From assembly GCA_039815505.1 (NCBI GenBank), contig JBCBZE010000005.1, forward strand, positions 1 to 40,117: a stretch of DNA of 40,117 bases. The letters run 5' to 3'. This DNA comes from CANLWN01 sp039815505 (GTDB taxonomy: Bacteria; Bacteroidota; Bacteroidia; Flavobacteriales; Flavobacteriaceae). Both the position numbers and the translations under genes were made by a program. Numbering within the stretch: the first letter of the stretch is position 1; each line of letters opens with the position of its first letter. The notes under the pieces are model-generated. The model ran no database searches. It was not told the origin of the DNA and saw only the letters and a list, made by a program, of their open reading frames with translations. Positions 8,707-16,780 of this stretch are shown piece by piece.

Positions 8707-9387
8707 CTAAGGTGTGCTATTGGAAACTTGTAACATTTTTCCATTATACATTTTATGTCCCGTAAGTGCAAAACCCTTGATATACAATGCCATTTCCAAA
8801 GCTGTGATGGGTGCCTCATAGCCTGGAAAGGCCTCTTCCAACATTTCGGTTTGTACAGCTCCCAAAGCCAACACATTGAAGGACGGGCCGGTTTCTTTAA
8901 ATTCTTCCGCCCATAGTTCCGTAAGCGTAATGACGGCACCTTTACTTGAACTGTACGCCGATAATCCAGGGAATTTAAGGCTACCTTGTACCCCGCCCAT
9001 GGAACTTATGGTAACTACATGTCCTTCTTTCCTCATTTTGGGTAAAACTACCCGGGTAATATTAGCCAGACCAAAAACATTTACTTTGTACACCTCTTCA
9101 AACTCTTGAGGTTTGGTTGTGAGGAACGGCTTATTCAATAATTTTCCGGCATTGTTGATAAGGATATCTACTTTATCCCAGGTCTCTTCCAAAAAAATTT
9201 CCAGTTTTTTCAAGTCGGATACACTGGACAAATCAAAAGGGAAGCTGGTTATATTTTGGTGGGCAAGCATGGTAATGGGCTCATTGTTCCGTGACAACGC
9301 CAATACCTCATGCCCGTCGTTTGCAAAAAGTTGGGCAAGTTGATAACCAATACCCCTACTAGAACCTGTTATGATAACATTCGCCAT
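8707..9387 (-). CDS. SDR family oxidoreductase
   Basis: This is a classical short-chain dehydrogenase/reductase of 226 residues. The cofactor motif TGSSRGIG lies at residues 7-14, NNAG at 78-81, the catalytic serine in TISSMGG (about residue 128) and the YxxxK pair at Tyr145 and Lys149 (AYSSSKG). Arg11 after the second serine is compatible with NADP(H). The substrate cannot be predicted. Its ATG overlaps the stop of the upstream M28 peptidase gene by one base and it is followed without a gap by the SprT-like gene, so it is the middle of an operon. Confidence 0.9.
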   Translation of the reverse strand: MANVIITGSSRGIGYQLAQLFANDGHEVLALSRNNEPITMLAHQNITSFPFDLSSVSDLKKLEIFLEETWDKVDILINNAGKLLNKPFLTTKPQEFEEVYKVNVFGLANITRVVLPKMRKEGHVVTISSMGGVQGSLKFPGLSAYSSSKGAVITLTELWAEEFKETGPSFNVLALGAVQTEMLEEAFPGYEAPITALEMALYIKGFALTGHKMYNGKMLQVSNSTP

Positions 9388-10448
9388 TAGTTATATTTTA
9401 TTTCTTGGGTAGGGGCATTAGCGATTCCTTCCAATATGGGTATGGATTTATTTATGATTGTGGCCATATGTACAAAATCCATTAGAGATACCTCATCCCC
9501 TACTTTATGATATTGATCAAAATTGGTAAAGTCGAACGTGCAGAACGTTTGTGAAGGCACACCAAACAACGTATGGAAAGGATAATTATCCGATCGTTGA
9601 AATAGATTGGCCTCTCTGGATTTTAGAAGGAAACCGATAAGATTTTCGTTCGCATACCTATTACTGATCTGAGCTAAGTTAGATTTTTTATACCCTGTTA
9701 CATACATAAGATAATCTTTCCCCCTTAGTGGAACACCAACCATTTCATAATTGAGCATAGCATACAAATTTAAATCTTGTGATTTTAATTTGTTCGCCAA
9801 ATGCTTGGAACCCAAAAGCCCCTTCTCTTCAGCACTGAAGAGTACAAAAATAATACTGCGTTTATTGGTCCTTGCATTTCCAAAGTATCTCGCCAATTCC
9901 AAAACGGTAGTTGTTCCGGAAGCATTGTCGTTGGCCCCATTGGCTATGGCATCACCATATTCTGCCTTTATAATACCAATATGATCATAGTGCGCACCCA
10001 CAATAATGAACTCCTTTTTAAGCCTTTCATCAGAGCCCTCCACAAAACCCACCATATTGTAAGAAGGTTTTTTATAATTGGATAACGTATCTCGATAGGT
10101 TTCGAAATACGGTTTAATTCTATTTTGCTCAAAAATGGTCTCAATAAAATCAGCGGCCTTGGCGATTCCTTCACTTCCGGAATCACGCCCTTTTAGTTCA
10201 TCTGAGGCCAAAAAATTCATGATACCCTTTATCCGTATACTGTCTGAAAAAGCACTCTTTTTAGCCACTGTACCAGCTGTGGCAGTTGCTTGTTTTCCTG
10301 TATTTTCAACAGTTTGATTTTCTTCTGTGCCTACCCTAGCCTTAAGTCCTTCCGGGCCTCCAACATTCTCGTTCGGGTTTTCCTTAACTTGTGTAGAACC
10401 GCAACCGATGATAAGAAGTATGAAGATAAATTGGCCCACTTTTTTCAT
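9387..10448 (-). CDS. M28 family zinc peptidase, lipoprotein
   Basis: The 353-residue lipoprotein belongs to the M28 aminopeptidase family. The lipobox LLIIGC places the lipidated cysteine at residue 16, so the mature protein should sit on a membrane facing the periplasm or outside. A low-complexity linker of about 60 residues follows. The peptidase domain shows the usual di-zinc ligands and catalytic acid: GAHYDHIG, GANDNASGT, SAEEKGLLGS, NYEMVG and YHKVGDEV near the C-terminus. M28 enzymes typically remove N-terminal residues from peptides. It is first in the tight five-gene run that continues through SDR, SprT-like, guanylyltransferase and DUF389 genes. Confidence 0.9.
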   Translation of the reverse strand: MKKVGQFIFILLIIGCGSTQVKENPNENVGGPEGLKARVGTEENQTVENTGKQATATAGTVAKKSAFSDSIRIKGIMNFLASDELKGRDSGSEGIAKAADFIETIFEQNRIKPYFETYRDTLSNYKKPSYNMVGFVEGSDERLKKEFIIVGAHYDHIGIIKAEYGDAIANGANDNASGTTTVLELARYFGNARTNKRSIIFVLFSAEEKGLLGSKHLANKLKSQDLNLYAMLNYEMVGVPLRGKDYLMYVTGYKKSNLAQISNRYANENLIGFLLKSREANLFQRSDNYPFHTLFGVPSQTFCTFDFTNFDQYHKVGDEVSLMDFVHMATIINKSIPILEGIANAPTQEIKYN

Positions 10449-10505
10449 TTCCGATGTATTTGATCTAAAGATAAAAAAATCGGTAACGAAGTAGCCCCAT
10501 CTTAC

Positions 10506-11777
10506 TTAATTATTACAATCATTGGAATAAGAGCTGGTATCGTCCTTATTCCATCCTTCCAAGGGAATATTACTTAGATCGTCAATTTGGATACAGCTAA
10601 GATTAGGATTAAAATGTGCAAGCATTTCCTCAAGAATACCATTGTTTCCATTTTTGAGGTTGAGTTCGGCCAAGAGCGGGTTGTTAAAACCTCTAAACGA
10701 TTTCAGAAGTGTATTCCCGGAAAGATCAAGTTCAACAATATCATTTCGGCTACAGTGAACCGTTTCCAACAAACTGTTTGTCTCCATATTAAGCGTCGTG
10801 AGACTATTACCAAATACTTTTAAAACTTTAAGTTTTGTATTCTTGGAAACATCAATACTCGTAAAGTTGTTCTCGGATATTGATAGCACTTCAAGTTCAG
10901 TGTTCTTGGATACGTCTATTTGAGATATATTATTAACACCTAGCTGTAATGTAACAAGTTTTGTATTCTGGGAAACATCCAAAGTACTTATTCCATTTCC
11001 CAGTAATTGAACATTTTCCAAATTGGGGAAAACTGATAGGTCCAGTGAGGATACCTCATTGAAATTTAAGTATAACGATTTAAGGCTTTCACTGGCCCCG
11101 ATGTCAAAGGTGGTAAGATCGTTCTCATTTAAAGCTAGCTCGTCCAGCGACAGATCTGCTATAGGGCTAACATCTGATATTGCATTAAATGCCGCATCGA
11201 TCCTACTCACATTTACAAAGAATTCCAATCCCACCAAACTTGTAATATTTTTTGATGCCAGCTCCAAGCCATCAATATGGGCGGAAGCCTCGCATATCGA
11301 TATTTCACCATCCTCATTGGTATCAATAGGCACTCTTGCGTCTAAAAGCGTGGATTTTAAATTGATATCCTCAAAAACAATGTTTCTATCTATATCCTCT
11401 ATTACCAACGTATTGCTCTTATCGGACACTCCACCATTATTATCCGTGGCCTGAACCTCTATATCAATGGGAAAAGCGTAATTTTCTAAGTTGATCGAAA
11501 TATTGGTGGCGTTGTAATTGGTAAAAAAAAGCGTGTTATTGATAAAAACGGAATAACCTACCGTATCGCCTGCATTTCCATCGGTAGCCTCATCCCATTC
11601 CAATCTAGCGGCATCACAGGTCTGATCCACCAATCTTACCGAAACATTGGAAGGATTTACATTGGGCTCGGCCATTGGGTCAGGGTCCGGAACGTCTAAT
11701 CCCCCAGAATCCGAACTACAGGAAACGAAGAACATTAATGCAAATAGAACAAGGGTTCCGTAATTTTTCATATCCAT
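10506..11777 (-). CDS. leucine-rich-repeat lipoprotein
   Basis: The 423-residue protein has a lipoprotein signal (FFVSC, Cys20 from this start; an ATG six bases later gives Cys18). Next comes a fibronectin III-like or cadherin-like beta domain (about 40-128), a short EF-hand-like loop DTNEDGEISICEA (about 150-163), and a leucine-rich-repeat region to about residue 400. Here the repeat unit is 21 residues, for example LEVLSISENNFTSIDVSKNT, with at least seven consecutive units around 220-380. This layout is common in surface lipoproteins of flavobacteria and suggests binding rather than catalysis. It lies 48 bases downstream of the E2 gene and 57 bases upstream of the M28 gene on the same strand. 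The function is unknown. Confidence 0.85.
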   Translation of the reverse strand: MDMKNYGTLVLFALMFFVSCSSDSGGLDVPDPDPMAEPNVNPSNVSVRLVDQTCDAARLEWDEATDGNAGDTVGYSVFINNTLFFTNYNATNISINLENYAFPIDIEVQATDNNGGVSDKSNTLVIEDIDRNIVFEDINLKSTLLDARVPIDTNEDGEISICEASAHIDGLELASKNITSLVGLEFFVNVSRIDAAFNAISDVSPIADLSLDELALNENDLTTFDIGASESLKSLYLNFNEVSSLDLSVFPNLENVQLLGNGISTLDVSQNTKLVTLQLGVNNISQIDVSKNTELEVLSISENNFTSIDVSKNTKLKVLKVFGNSLTTLNMETNSLLETVHCSRNDIVELDLSGNTLLKSFRGFNNPLLAELNLKNGNNGILEEMLAHFNPNLSCIQIDDLSNIPLEGWNKDDTSSYSNDCNN

Positions 11778-11825
11778 AGCAAGTAAGATTAAGGATATTA
11801 CTTGAACGCAATGTAACTATCTTTA

Positions 11826-13484
11826 TTATGCCAACATGGTCACCGGGTTCTCCAAGAACGCCCTAAGTGTCTGTAAAAACTGAGCACCTGTTGCTCCATC
11901 AACGGTTCTATGATCGCAGGCCAAAGTAACCTTCATGGTATTTCCCACAACAATTTCCCCATTTTTAACCACTGGCTTCTGTACTATGGTACCAACGGAT
12001 AATATGGATGAATTAGGCTGATTAATAATGGAGGTAAATTCTAAAATACCAAACATCCCCAAATTGGAAACGGTAAAAGTACTGCCCTGCATTTCATCCG
12101 GGGTCAATTTCTTGTTCCTGGCTTTACCTGCCAAATCTTTTACAGATGCACCAATTTGTGTTAAACTCATCTGATCGGTAAACTTAAGCACTGGAACCAC
12201 AAGGCCTTCATCTACCGCAACGGCAACGCCTACACTAATATGATGGTTATAACGGGTTGTATCCCCGTTCCAAGTGGTATTTACTTGCGGGTGCTTTTTG
12301 AGGGCCATGGCACAAGCCTTGACAACCATATCGTTGAAAGACACCTTGGTGTCCGGCAAGCCGTTTATTTGAGCTCTGGAAGCTTTTGCGTTATCCATAT
12401 CCACCTCAATGGTAAGGTAATAGTGGGGAGCAGTGAATTTTGATTCCCCCAATCTTTTTGCGATAGTTTTTCGCATTTGGGAGTTCTTCACCTCCTCAGA
12501 GCTTTCCTCTCCAATAGGTAAATTTATGGGAGGTGTCGAAACTGCCGCAGTTGATGGGGCCTGTTCGACTACCGGGGTCGCACTTGGCTGAGCTATTTTT
12601 TTCGACGGTTCGTAGTTTTCTACATCTTTTTTTACAACTCTGCCATGGTCGCCCGTACCTTTAACATCGGCAATATTAATTCCTTTATCGGCCGCAATTT
12701 TTTTCGCCAAGGGCGAGGCAAAAATACGCTGCCCATTGGGAGTTGCCACAGCAGCTGCACTTGCTTCTTGTTGTGATTCGGGAGTTTCAGCTTTTACATT
12801 TTCCGCAGTAGTACCGCTATTTTCTGCTTTGGAAGCAGCGGGTTTGGCATGGAGTACGGCATCTACATTAGTACCTTCTGGTCCTATGATGGCCAATACG
12901 TTATCTACAGGAGCGGACTCCCCTTCCTTAATACCGATATAAAGTAGTGTCCCCGCGTAAAAAGATTCAAACTCCATAGTAGCCTTATCGGTCTCTATTT
13001 CAGCAAGAATATCCCCTTCTTCGACTGTATCACCTACGGCCTTCAACCATGAAGCAACCGTACCTTCTTCCATAGTATCACTAAGCCTTGGCATCTTAAT
13101 TACCTCAACACCTTCCGGGATTTCGGTTTCCCCTGAAGCAGTAGCATTATTTTCTTCTTTTTCCACAACCTCCGGAGTTTCCGTTGGAGTCTCGTCTGCG
13201 GAAGGTGCAGGAGCACTTCCATTAAGCAATCCTGAAATATCCTCACCCTCTTCACCAATAATGGCCAATAGCGTATCTACAGGCGCACCGTCTCCTTCAG
13301 GAATTCCTATATGTAATAGGGTACCCTCATGAAAGGATTCAAATTCCATAGTAGCCTTGTCCGTTTCTATTTCTGCCAAGATATCCCCTTCTTCTACCTT
13401 ATCCCCTACATTCTTTAACCACTTAGCAACAGTACCTTCTTCCATGGTATCACTAAGTCTGGGCATATTTATTACTTCAGCCAT
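11826..13484 (-). CDS. pdhC: pyruvate dehydrogenase complex E2, dihydrolipoamide acetyltransferase
   Basis: This is the acetyltransferase core of the pyruvate dehydrogenase complex, moving acetyl groups from lipoyl arms to CoA. The 552 residues contain two tandem lipoyl domains (about 1-80 and 126-205) with lipoylated lysines Lys43 and Lys167, each in EIETDKATMEFES. An Ala/Pro/Glu-rich linker leads to the peripheral subunit-binding domain (about 254-290, FASPLAKKIAADKGIN). A second linker leads to the catalytic domain (about 333-552), whose active-site motif DHRTVDG has His525 and Asp529. The start MAEVINMPRLSD fits the lipoyl fold. It follows E1 alpha by four bases. The E1 beta and E3 genes are not in the window. 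Confidence 0.95.
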   Translation of the reverse strand: MAEVINMPRLSDTMEEGTVAKWLKNVGDKVEEGDILAEIETDKATMEFESFHEGTLLHIGIPEGDGAPVDTLLAIIGEEGEDISGLLNGSAPAPSADETPTETPEVVEKEENNATASGETEIPEGVEVIKMPRLSDTMEEGTVASWLKAVGDTVEEGDILAEIETDKATMEFESFYAGTLLYIGIKEGESAPVDNVLAIIGPEGTNVDAVLHAKPAASKAENSGTTAENVKAETPESQQEASAAAVATPNGQRIFASPLAKKIAADKGINIADVKGTGDHGRVVKKDVENYEPSKKIAQPSATPVVEQAPSTAAVSTPPINLPIGEESSEEVKNSQMRKTIAKRLGESKFTAPHYYLTIEVDMDNAKASRAQINGLPDTKVSFNDMVVKACAMALKKHPQVNTTWNGDTTRYNHHISVGVAVAVDEGLVVPVLKFTDQMSLTQIGASVKDLAGKARNKKLTPDEMQGSTFTVSNLGMFGILEFTSIINQPNSSILSVGTIVQKPVVKNGEIVVGNTMKVTLACDHRTVDGATGAQFLQTLRAFLENPVTMLA

Positions 13485-13488
13485 TTAC

Positions 13489-14487
13489 CTATAATTTATG
13501 TTGTACAAATGGATAGTCTTCTTGCTCATATACCATATCATATAATTGATTTACTGGAGGATACTCCGACTCTTCTGCAAATTTCTCACATTCTTTCACC
13601 ATATCCTTTACACGTTTATCTATTTCCTTAACCTCATCATCAGAAGCATAACCTTTCTCCTTGATCACATCCAAAACTTGGGTTATGGGATCTATCTTTT
13701 TATATTCCTCAACTTCTTCCTTGGTTCTATAATGTTGTGCATCGGACATAGAATGACCTCTGTAACGATAGGTTTTCATTTCCAAAAAAGTAGGCCCACC
13801 ACCACTTCTGGCACGTTCTATGGCCTTGCTCATTTCTTTGGCCACCGTAACGGGGTCCATACCGTCTACTGGTCCACAAGGCATTTCATATCCTAGGCCC
13901 AACTTCCATATATCGGTTGAGTAGGATGTACGCGCCACAGAAGTTCCCATAGCATAGCCATTATTTTCACAAATGAAAACAACGGGCAATTGCCAAAGCA
14001 TGGCCAAGTTAAAAGTTTCATGTAATGAACCTTGTCTCACTGCACCATCACCCATATAACATAAGGTTACGGAATCTCTTTTAAAGTACTTATCACCGAA
14101 GGCCAAGCCTGCCCCTAAAGGAATTTGTCCACCAACTATACCATGTCCACCGTAAAAACGGTGCTCTTTGGAAAAAATATGCATCGACCCCCCCATACCT
14201 TGGGATGTGCCGGTAACCTTTCCATAAAGCTCCGCCATAACCTTCTTTGGGTCTACCCCCATTCCTATGGGTTGCACATGATTTCTATAGGCGGTTATCA
14301 TCCGGTCCTTGGTGAGGTCCATTGCATGAAGGGCTCCCGCAAGAACAGCCTCCTGTCCATTATATAAATGTAGAAATCCCCTAACTTTTTGTTGAATGTA
14401 CACGGCTGCTAATTTGTCCTCGAACTTCCTCCAGAACAACATATCCTCATACCACTTTAGGTAGACTTCTTTGGTGATTTTTTCCAT
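13489..14487 (-). CDS. pdhA: pyruvate dehydrogenase E1 component, alpha subunit
   Basis: This is the thiamine-diphosphate-binding alpha subunit of the alpha2beta2 E1 enzyme that decarboxylates pyruvate. The ThDP motif begins GDGAVRQGSLHE and ends ENNGYAMGTS, about 30 residues apart as in the family. The phosphorylation-loop-like segment YRYRGHSMSDAQHYRTKEEV near the C-terminus is also typical. I place the start at the ATG at 14487 (MEKITKEVYLKWYEDM, 332 residues). The open frame extends 18 codons upstream, but that extension matches nothing in the family and would overlap the candidate promoter. It is translated with the E2 gene four bases downstream; the beta subunit must be encoded elsewhere. 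Confidence 0.94.
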   Translation of the reverse strand: MEKITKEVYLKWYEDMLFWRKFEDKLAAVYIQQKVRGFLHLYNGQEAVLAGALHAMDLTKDRMITAYRNHVQPIGMGVDPKKVMAELYGKVTGTSQGMGGSMHIFSKEHRFYGGHGIVGGQIPLGAGLAFGDKYFKRDSVTLCYMGDGAVRQGSLHETFNLAMLWQLPVVFICENNGYAMGTSVARTSYSTDIWKLGLGYEMPCGPVDGMDPVTVAKEMSKAIERARSGGGPTFLEMKTYRYRGHSMSDAQHYRTKEEVEEYKKIDPITQVLDVIKEKGYASDDEVKEIDKRVKDMVKECEKFAEESEYPPVNQLYDMVYEQEDYPFVQHKL

Positions 14488-14528
14488 TAACACATAGTTT
14501 TTTGTAGAATCTCCGTAAATCGGAAAAA

Positions 14529-14536
14529 CAAAAATA
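14529..14536 (-). promoter_or_regulatory. candidate -7 element for the pdhA-pdhC operon
   Basis: On the minus strand this reads TATTTTTG, an exact fit to TAnnTTTG, 42 bases upstream of the chosen pdhA ATG. Its position supports the downstream start at 14487 over the longer open frame. No clear -33 TTG is seen at the canonical distance. Confidence 0.45.
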
Positions 14537-14617
14537 CACATTAAATCAATAGCTAAAAAAAAATGGGATAAAAGCTGATTAATCGTTAACCAAAAATTAA
14601 TTTGGTCCGGACATCAC

Positions 14618-15103
14618 CTATTTTAAAAAAGAATTATTAAATGCCAAAGGCAGGATGTCCGCAATGGATTCACATTTAAAAACCTCCCCGGTCTCCCCCA
14701 TTAACAAGAGTACAATCGGGGTTTTCTGTTTTTGTTCATATTCGGCCATGGCCTGTCTACAATTACCACAAGGGGCGGCTGGCTCCTTCACTACATAATT
14801 TCTGGAAGTAGCCGTTATGGCCACCATATTGATTTGAACATTGGGGTATCTAGCTCCGGCCTGAAATATGGCAACCCTCTCCGCGCAGAGCCCTGAAGGG
14901 TAAGAGGCATTCTCTTGATTATTACCGATGACCACTTCCCCGTTCGCTAACAGCACCGCAGCACCAACATTGAAATTGGAATAGGGGGCATATGCATTTT
15001 CACGGGCTTGTACCGCAGCATCCATAAGTTGTCTTTCTGTAGATGGGAGGTCTTCCAAAGAATTAAAGGAGGTGAATTCAAAAACTACTTGTTTTTTTTT
15101 CAT
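14618..15103 (-). CDS. cdd: cytidine deaminase
   Basis: This is a zinc-dependent cytidine/deoxycytidine deaminase of pyrimidine salvage. The catalytic motifs are CAE (Cys73, Glu75 in GLCAERVAIF) and PCGNC (Cys112 and Cys115), supplying three zinc cysteines and the proton-shuttling glutamate of the homotetrameric class. The substrate-binding segment APYSNFNVGAAV precedes them. At 161 residues it is slightly longer than minimal members because of a 20-residue N-terminal extension. It lies downstream of porV but is separated from it by a terminator-like hairpin and its own -7 element, so it may be transcribed alone. Confidence 0.94.
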   Translation of the reverse strand: MKKKQVVFEFTSFNSLEDLPSTERQLMDAAVQARENAYAPYSNFNVGAAVLLANGEVVIGNNQENASYPSGLCAERVAIFQAGARYPNVQINMVAITATSRNYVVKEPAAPCGNCRQAMAEYEQKQKTPIVLLLMGETGEVFKCESIADILPLAFNNSFLK

Positions 15104-15123
15104 GAGACGAAAGCTACATACTT

Positions 15124-15131
15124 CAAAAATA
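15124..15131 (-). promoter_or_regulatory. candidate -7 element for cdd
   Basis: The minus strand reads TATTTTTG, an exact TAnnTTTG match, 20 bases upstream of the cdd ATG. It sits in the T-rich tail of the porV terminator hairpin, so end of one transcript and start of the next lie within about 40 bases. An AT-rich tail can give this motif by chance. Confidence 0.4.
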
Positions 15132-15132
15132 A

Positions 15133-15158
15133 ATAAAACCTGCTCAAAGGCAGGTTTT
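15133..15158 (-). terminator. rho-independent terminator after porV
   Basis: A perfect nine-base-pair stem (AAAACCTGC / GCAGGTTTT) with a six-base loop is followed on the minus strand by the T-rich run ATTTATTTTTG. It lies about 27 bases after the porV stop and before cdd. Confidence 0.75.
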
Positions 15159-15184
15159 AGGATGCTTAAAATATTTTATTTTTC

Positions 15185-16336
15185 TTAATCGTTATAAAAT
15201 TCCTCGCCCAAACTAAAGGTAAGGGAAAAACGCAATGTGTTTTCCAGAGGATTTCTAACTTGGGATGTAGAGAATAAATAGGATAAATCTATTTGGGCGG
15301 CCTTAAACTTAAAGCCTGCGCCCAATGTAAAGAATTGTCTGGATCCTTTTTCTTCGCTTTCATTAAAATAACCGGTCCTGACCATAAAGGCATCTTGGTA
15401 TTTATACTCAGCACCCAATGCCCATGTAAATTCCTTAAGTTCTTCACTGAATCCATCCGGTGCATCACCAAATGATTCAAAAACGCCATTAAGAAAACTT
15501 ATGTCCTGATATTCTTCATTGTCCAAGGCATCTACATCACCATCGCCATCAAAATCTCTCGGGGTGGGCACCAACAATTTGTTGAATTCCGTGGTAATAC
15601 CCAAAACATTATCTTGATCAAGGATAAAATCGAATCCTACCCCTACGCCTAAATTGGTAGGTAAAAAGTTCTCTTGTCCGCCTTCATCATATTGAATCTT
15701 ACCACCCAGGTTGGAAATATTGAACCCTGCTCTCCAACGACCGTCAAAACTGTTGTACGCAATTTCCCTTGATCGATAAAAACCGGATACATCCACTGCA
15801 AAGCTGTTTCCCGCTTGGGAATTACCCCCGACATCTTGAAGTTGTAAATTGGAACTAATAAATCTACCCGTAACCGCCATAGAAAAGGTTTCGCTCAATT
15901 TTAGCGCATAAGACCCGTCGATGGCCAATTCATTAGGTTCTGCGGTAGTACCTGGGTCATTGGCAAACTGTCTCAATTCTATCTCACCCAAGGTAAAAAA
16001 GCGTATGCTCGCGGCAAAAGCACTTCTATCATTAATTTTATTATAGAAACTTCCGTTCAACAAGGCAATATCCGTAATTATACTTTCCAAATAAGGTGTA
16101 TAACTTACCCCTATGCCCACTTTTCTTTCGGCAAAAGCGAACTTGGCGGGATTCCATTGTTGGGAAAAGGCATCGGCAGAAGTTGCAACTCCCAAATCTC
16201 CCATACCAGCCGCCCTGGCATCTGCAGCAATGGTCAAAAATGGAACTGCTGTGGTAATTACCCTATCCTCTTGGGCACTTACTTTACAGACAAAAGCAAT
16301 CAAGGTAAGTATTAATAATTTTCTCATCTTTCTCAT
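15185..16336 (-). CDS. porV: type IX secretion system outer membrane channel protein PorV
   Basis: PorV (LptO) is a FadL-like 14-strand outer membrane protein that receives cargo from the SprA translocon and passes it to the PorU sortase in the T9SS. A signal peptide (RKLLILTLIAFVCKVSAQ) is followed by the highly conserved start of mature PorV, VPFLTIAADARAAGMGDLGV, then SADAFSQQWNPAKFAF. Amphipathic strands continue to the end. I chose the ATG at 16336 (MRKMRKLLIL, 383 residues); the ATG at 16327 is equally possible, and the open frame reaches 16357. It is divergent from gldJ. In P. gingivalis and F. johnsoniae porU lies beside porV; here no porU is present in the 444 bases before gldJ. Confidence 0.93.
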   Translation of the reverse strand: MRKMRKLLILTLIAFVCKVSAQEDRVITTAVPFLTIAADARAAGMGDLGVATSADAFSQQWNPAKFAFAERKVGIGVSYTPYLESIITDIALLNGSFYNKINDRSAFAASIRFFTLGEIELRQFANDPGTTAEPNELAIDGSYALKLSETFSMAVTGRFISSNLQLQDVGGNSQAGNSFAVDVSGFYRSREIAYNSFDGRWRAGFNISNLGGKIQYDEGGQENFLPTNLGVGVGFDFILDQDNVLGITTEFNKLLVPTPRDFDGDGDVDALDNEEYQDISFLNGVFESFGDAPDGFSEELKEFTWALGAEYKYQDAFMVRTGYFNESEEKGSRQFFTLGAGFKFKAAQIDLSYLFSTSQVRNPLENTLRFSLTFSLGEEFYND

Positions 16337-16780
16337 GTAGAATTTAGTTGGTTGCAAAAGTGTAAAATAATAATAGTAAACTAAAATAAATTAGCTGTAC
16401 TACATGTAAACGTCCTTTTTAAAGATATCTTGTATTGTACCGATAATATTTTTTCTTCACATTTGCTTTTAGAACCGACCCCGAAACGAACTTAACGTTA
16501 AAACATTGAACAACAGCATCCTATTAAACGGTGCAAGCCCAATAAAGATTAACAAAAAGAAACCTATTACATCCATACTATAATGAATTTTGCAACGTTA
16601 TAAATTTTGAATGCCAGGTGTCTTTATTCTTAATGCCCTGTCATTTGAAGAAATTATTTCATGGCGATAAAATAATATATGCAAATCATCGTTTTATTAG
16701 CCGAAAAGTGACACATTTTTAACAAAACATGAATTCCAGACTACGAAATGTGGTTTGTATTTTGAACTCAAGTCCTAATT
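16337..16780. other. intergenic region between porV and gldJ, no gene seen
   Basis: This 444-base AT-rich stretch separates divergent porV and gldJ. I see no open frame of useful length on either strand, no RNA gene and no clear hairpin. A near -7 element for porV (TATCTTTA on the minus strand, 16420-16427, one mismatch to TAnnTTTG) and a weaker one for gldJ (GTATTTTG, 16757-16764) are the only regulatory hints. No recognisable remnant of porU is present. A 19-codon frame at 16611-16670 is too short to support. Confidence 0.6.

Noticed and set aside
12961..13400. Repeated DNA blocks in the E2 gene that could suggest a recent duplication or assembly error
   Set aside because: The two copies encode distinct lipoyl domains with different linkers and several substitutions; tandem lipoyl domains are normal for this enzyme.
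16611..16670. 19-codon open frame upstream of gldJ
   Set aside because: Too short, with no start signal or homology; it is expected by chance in AT-rich intergenic DNA.
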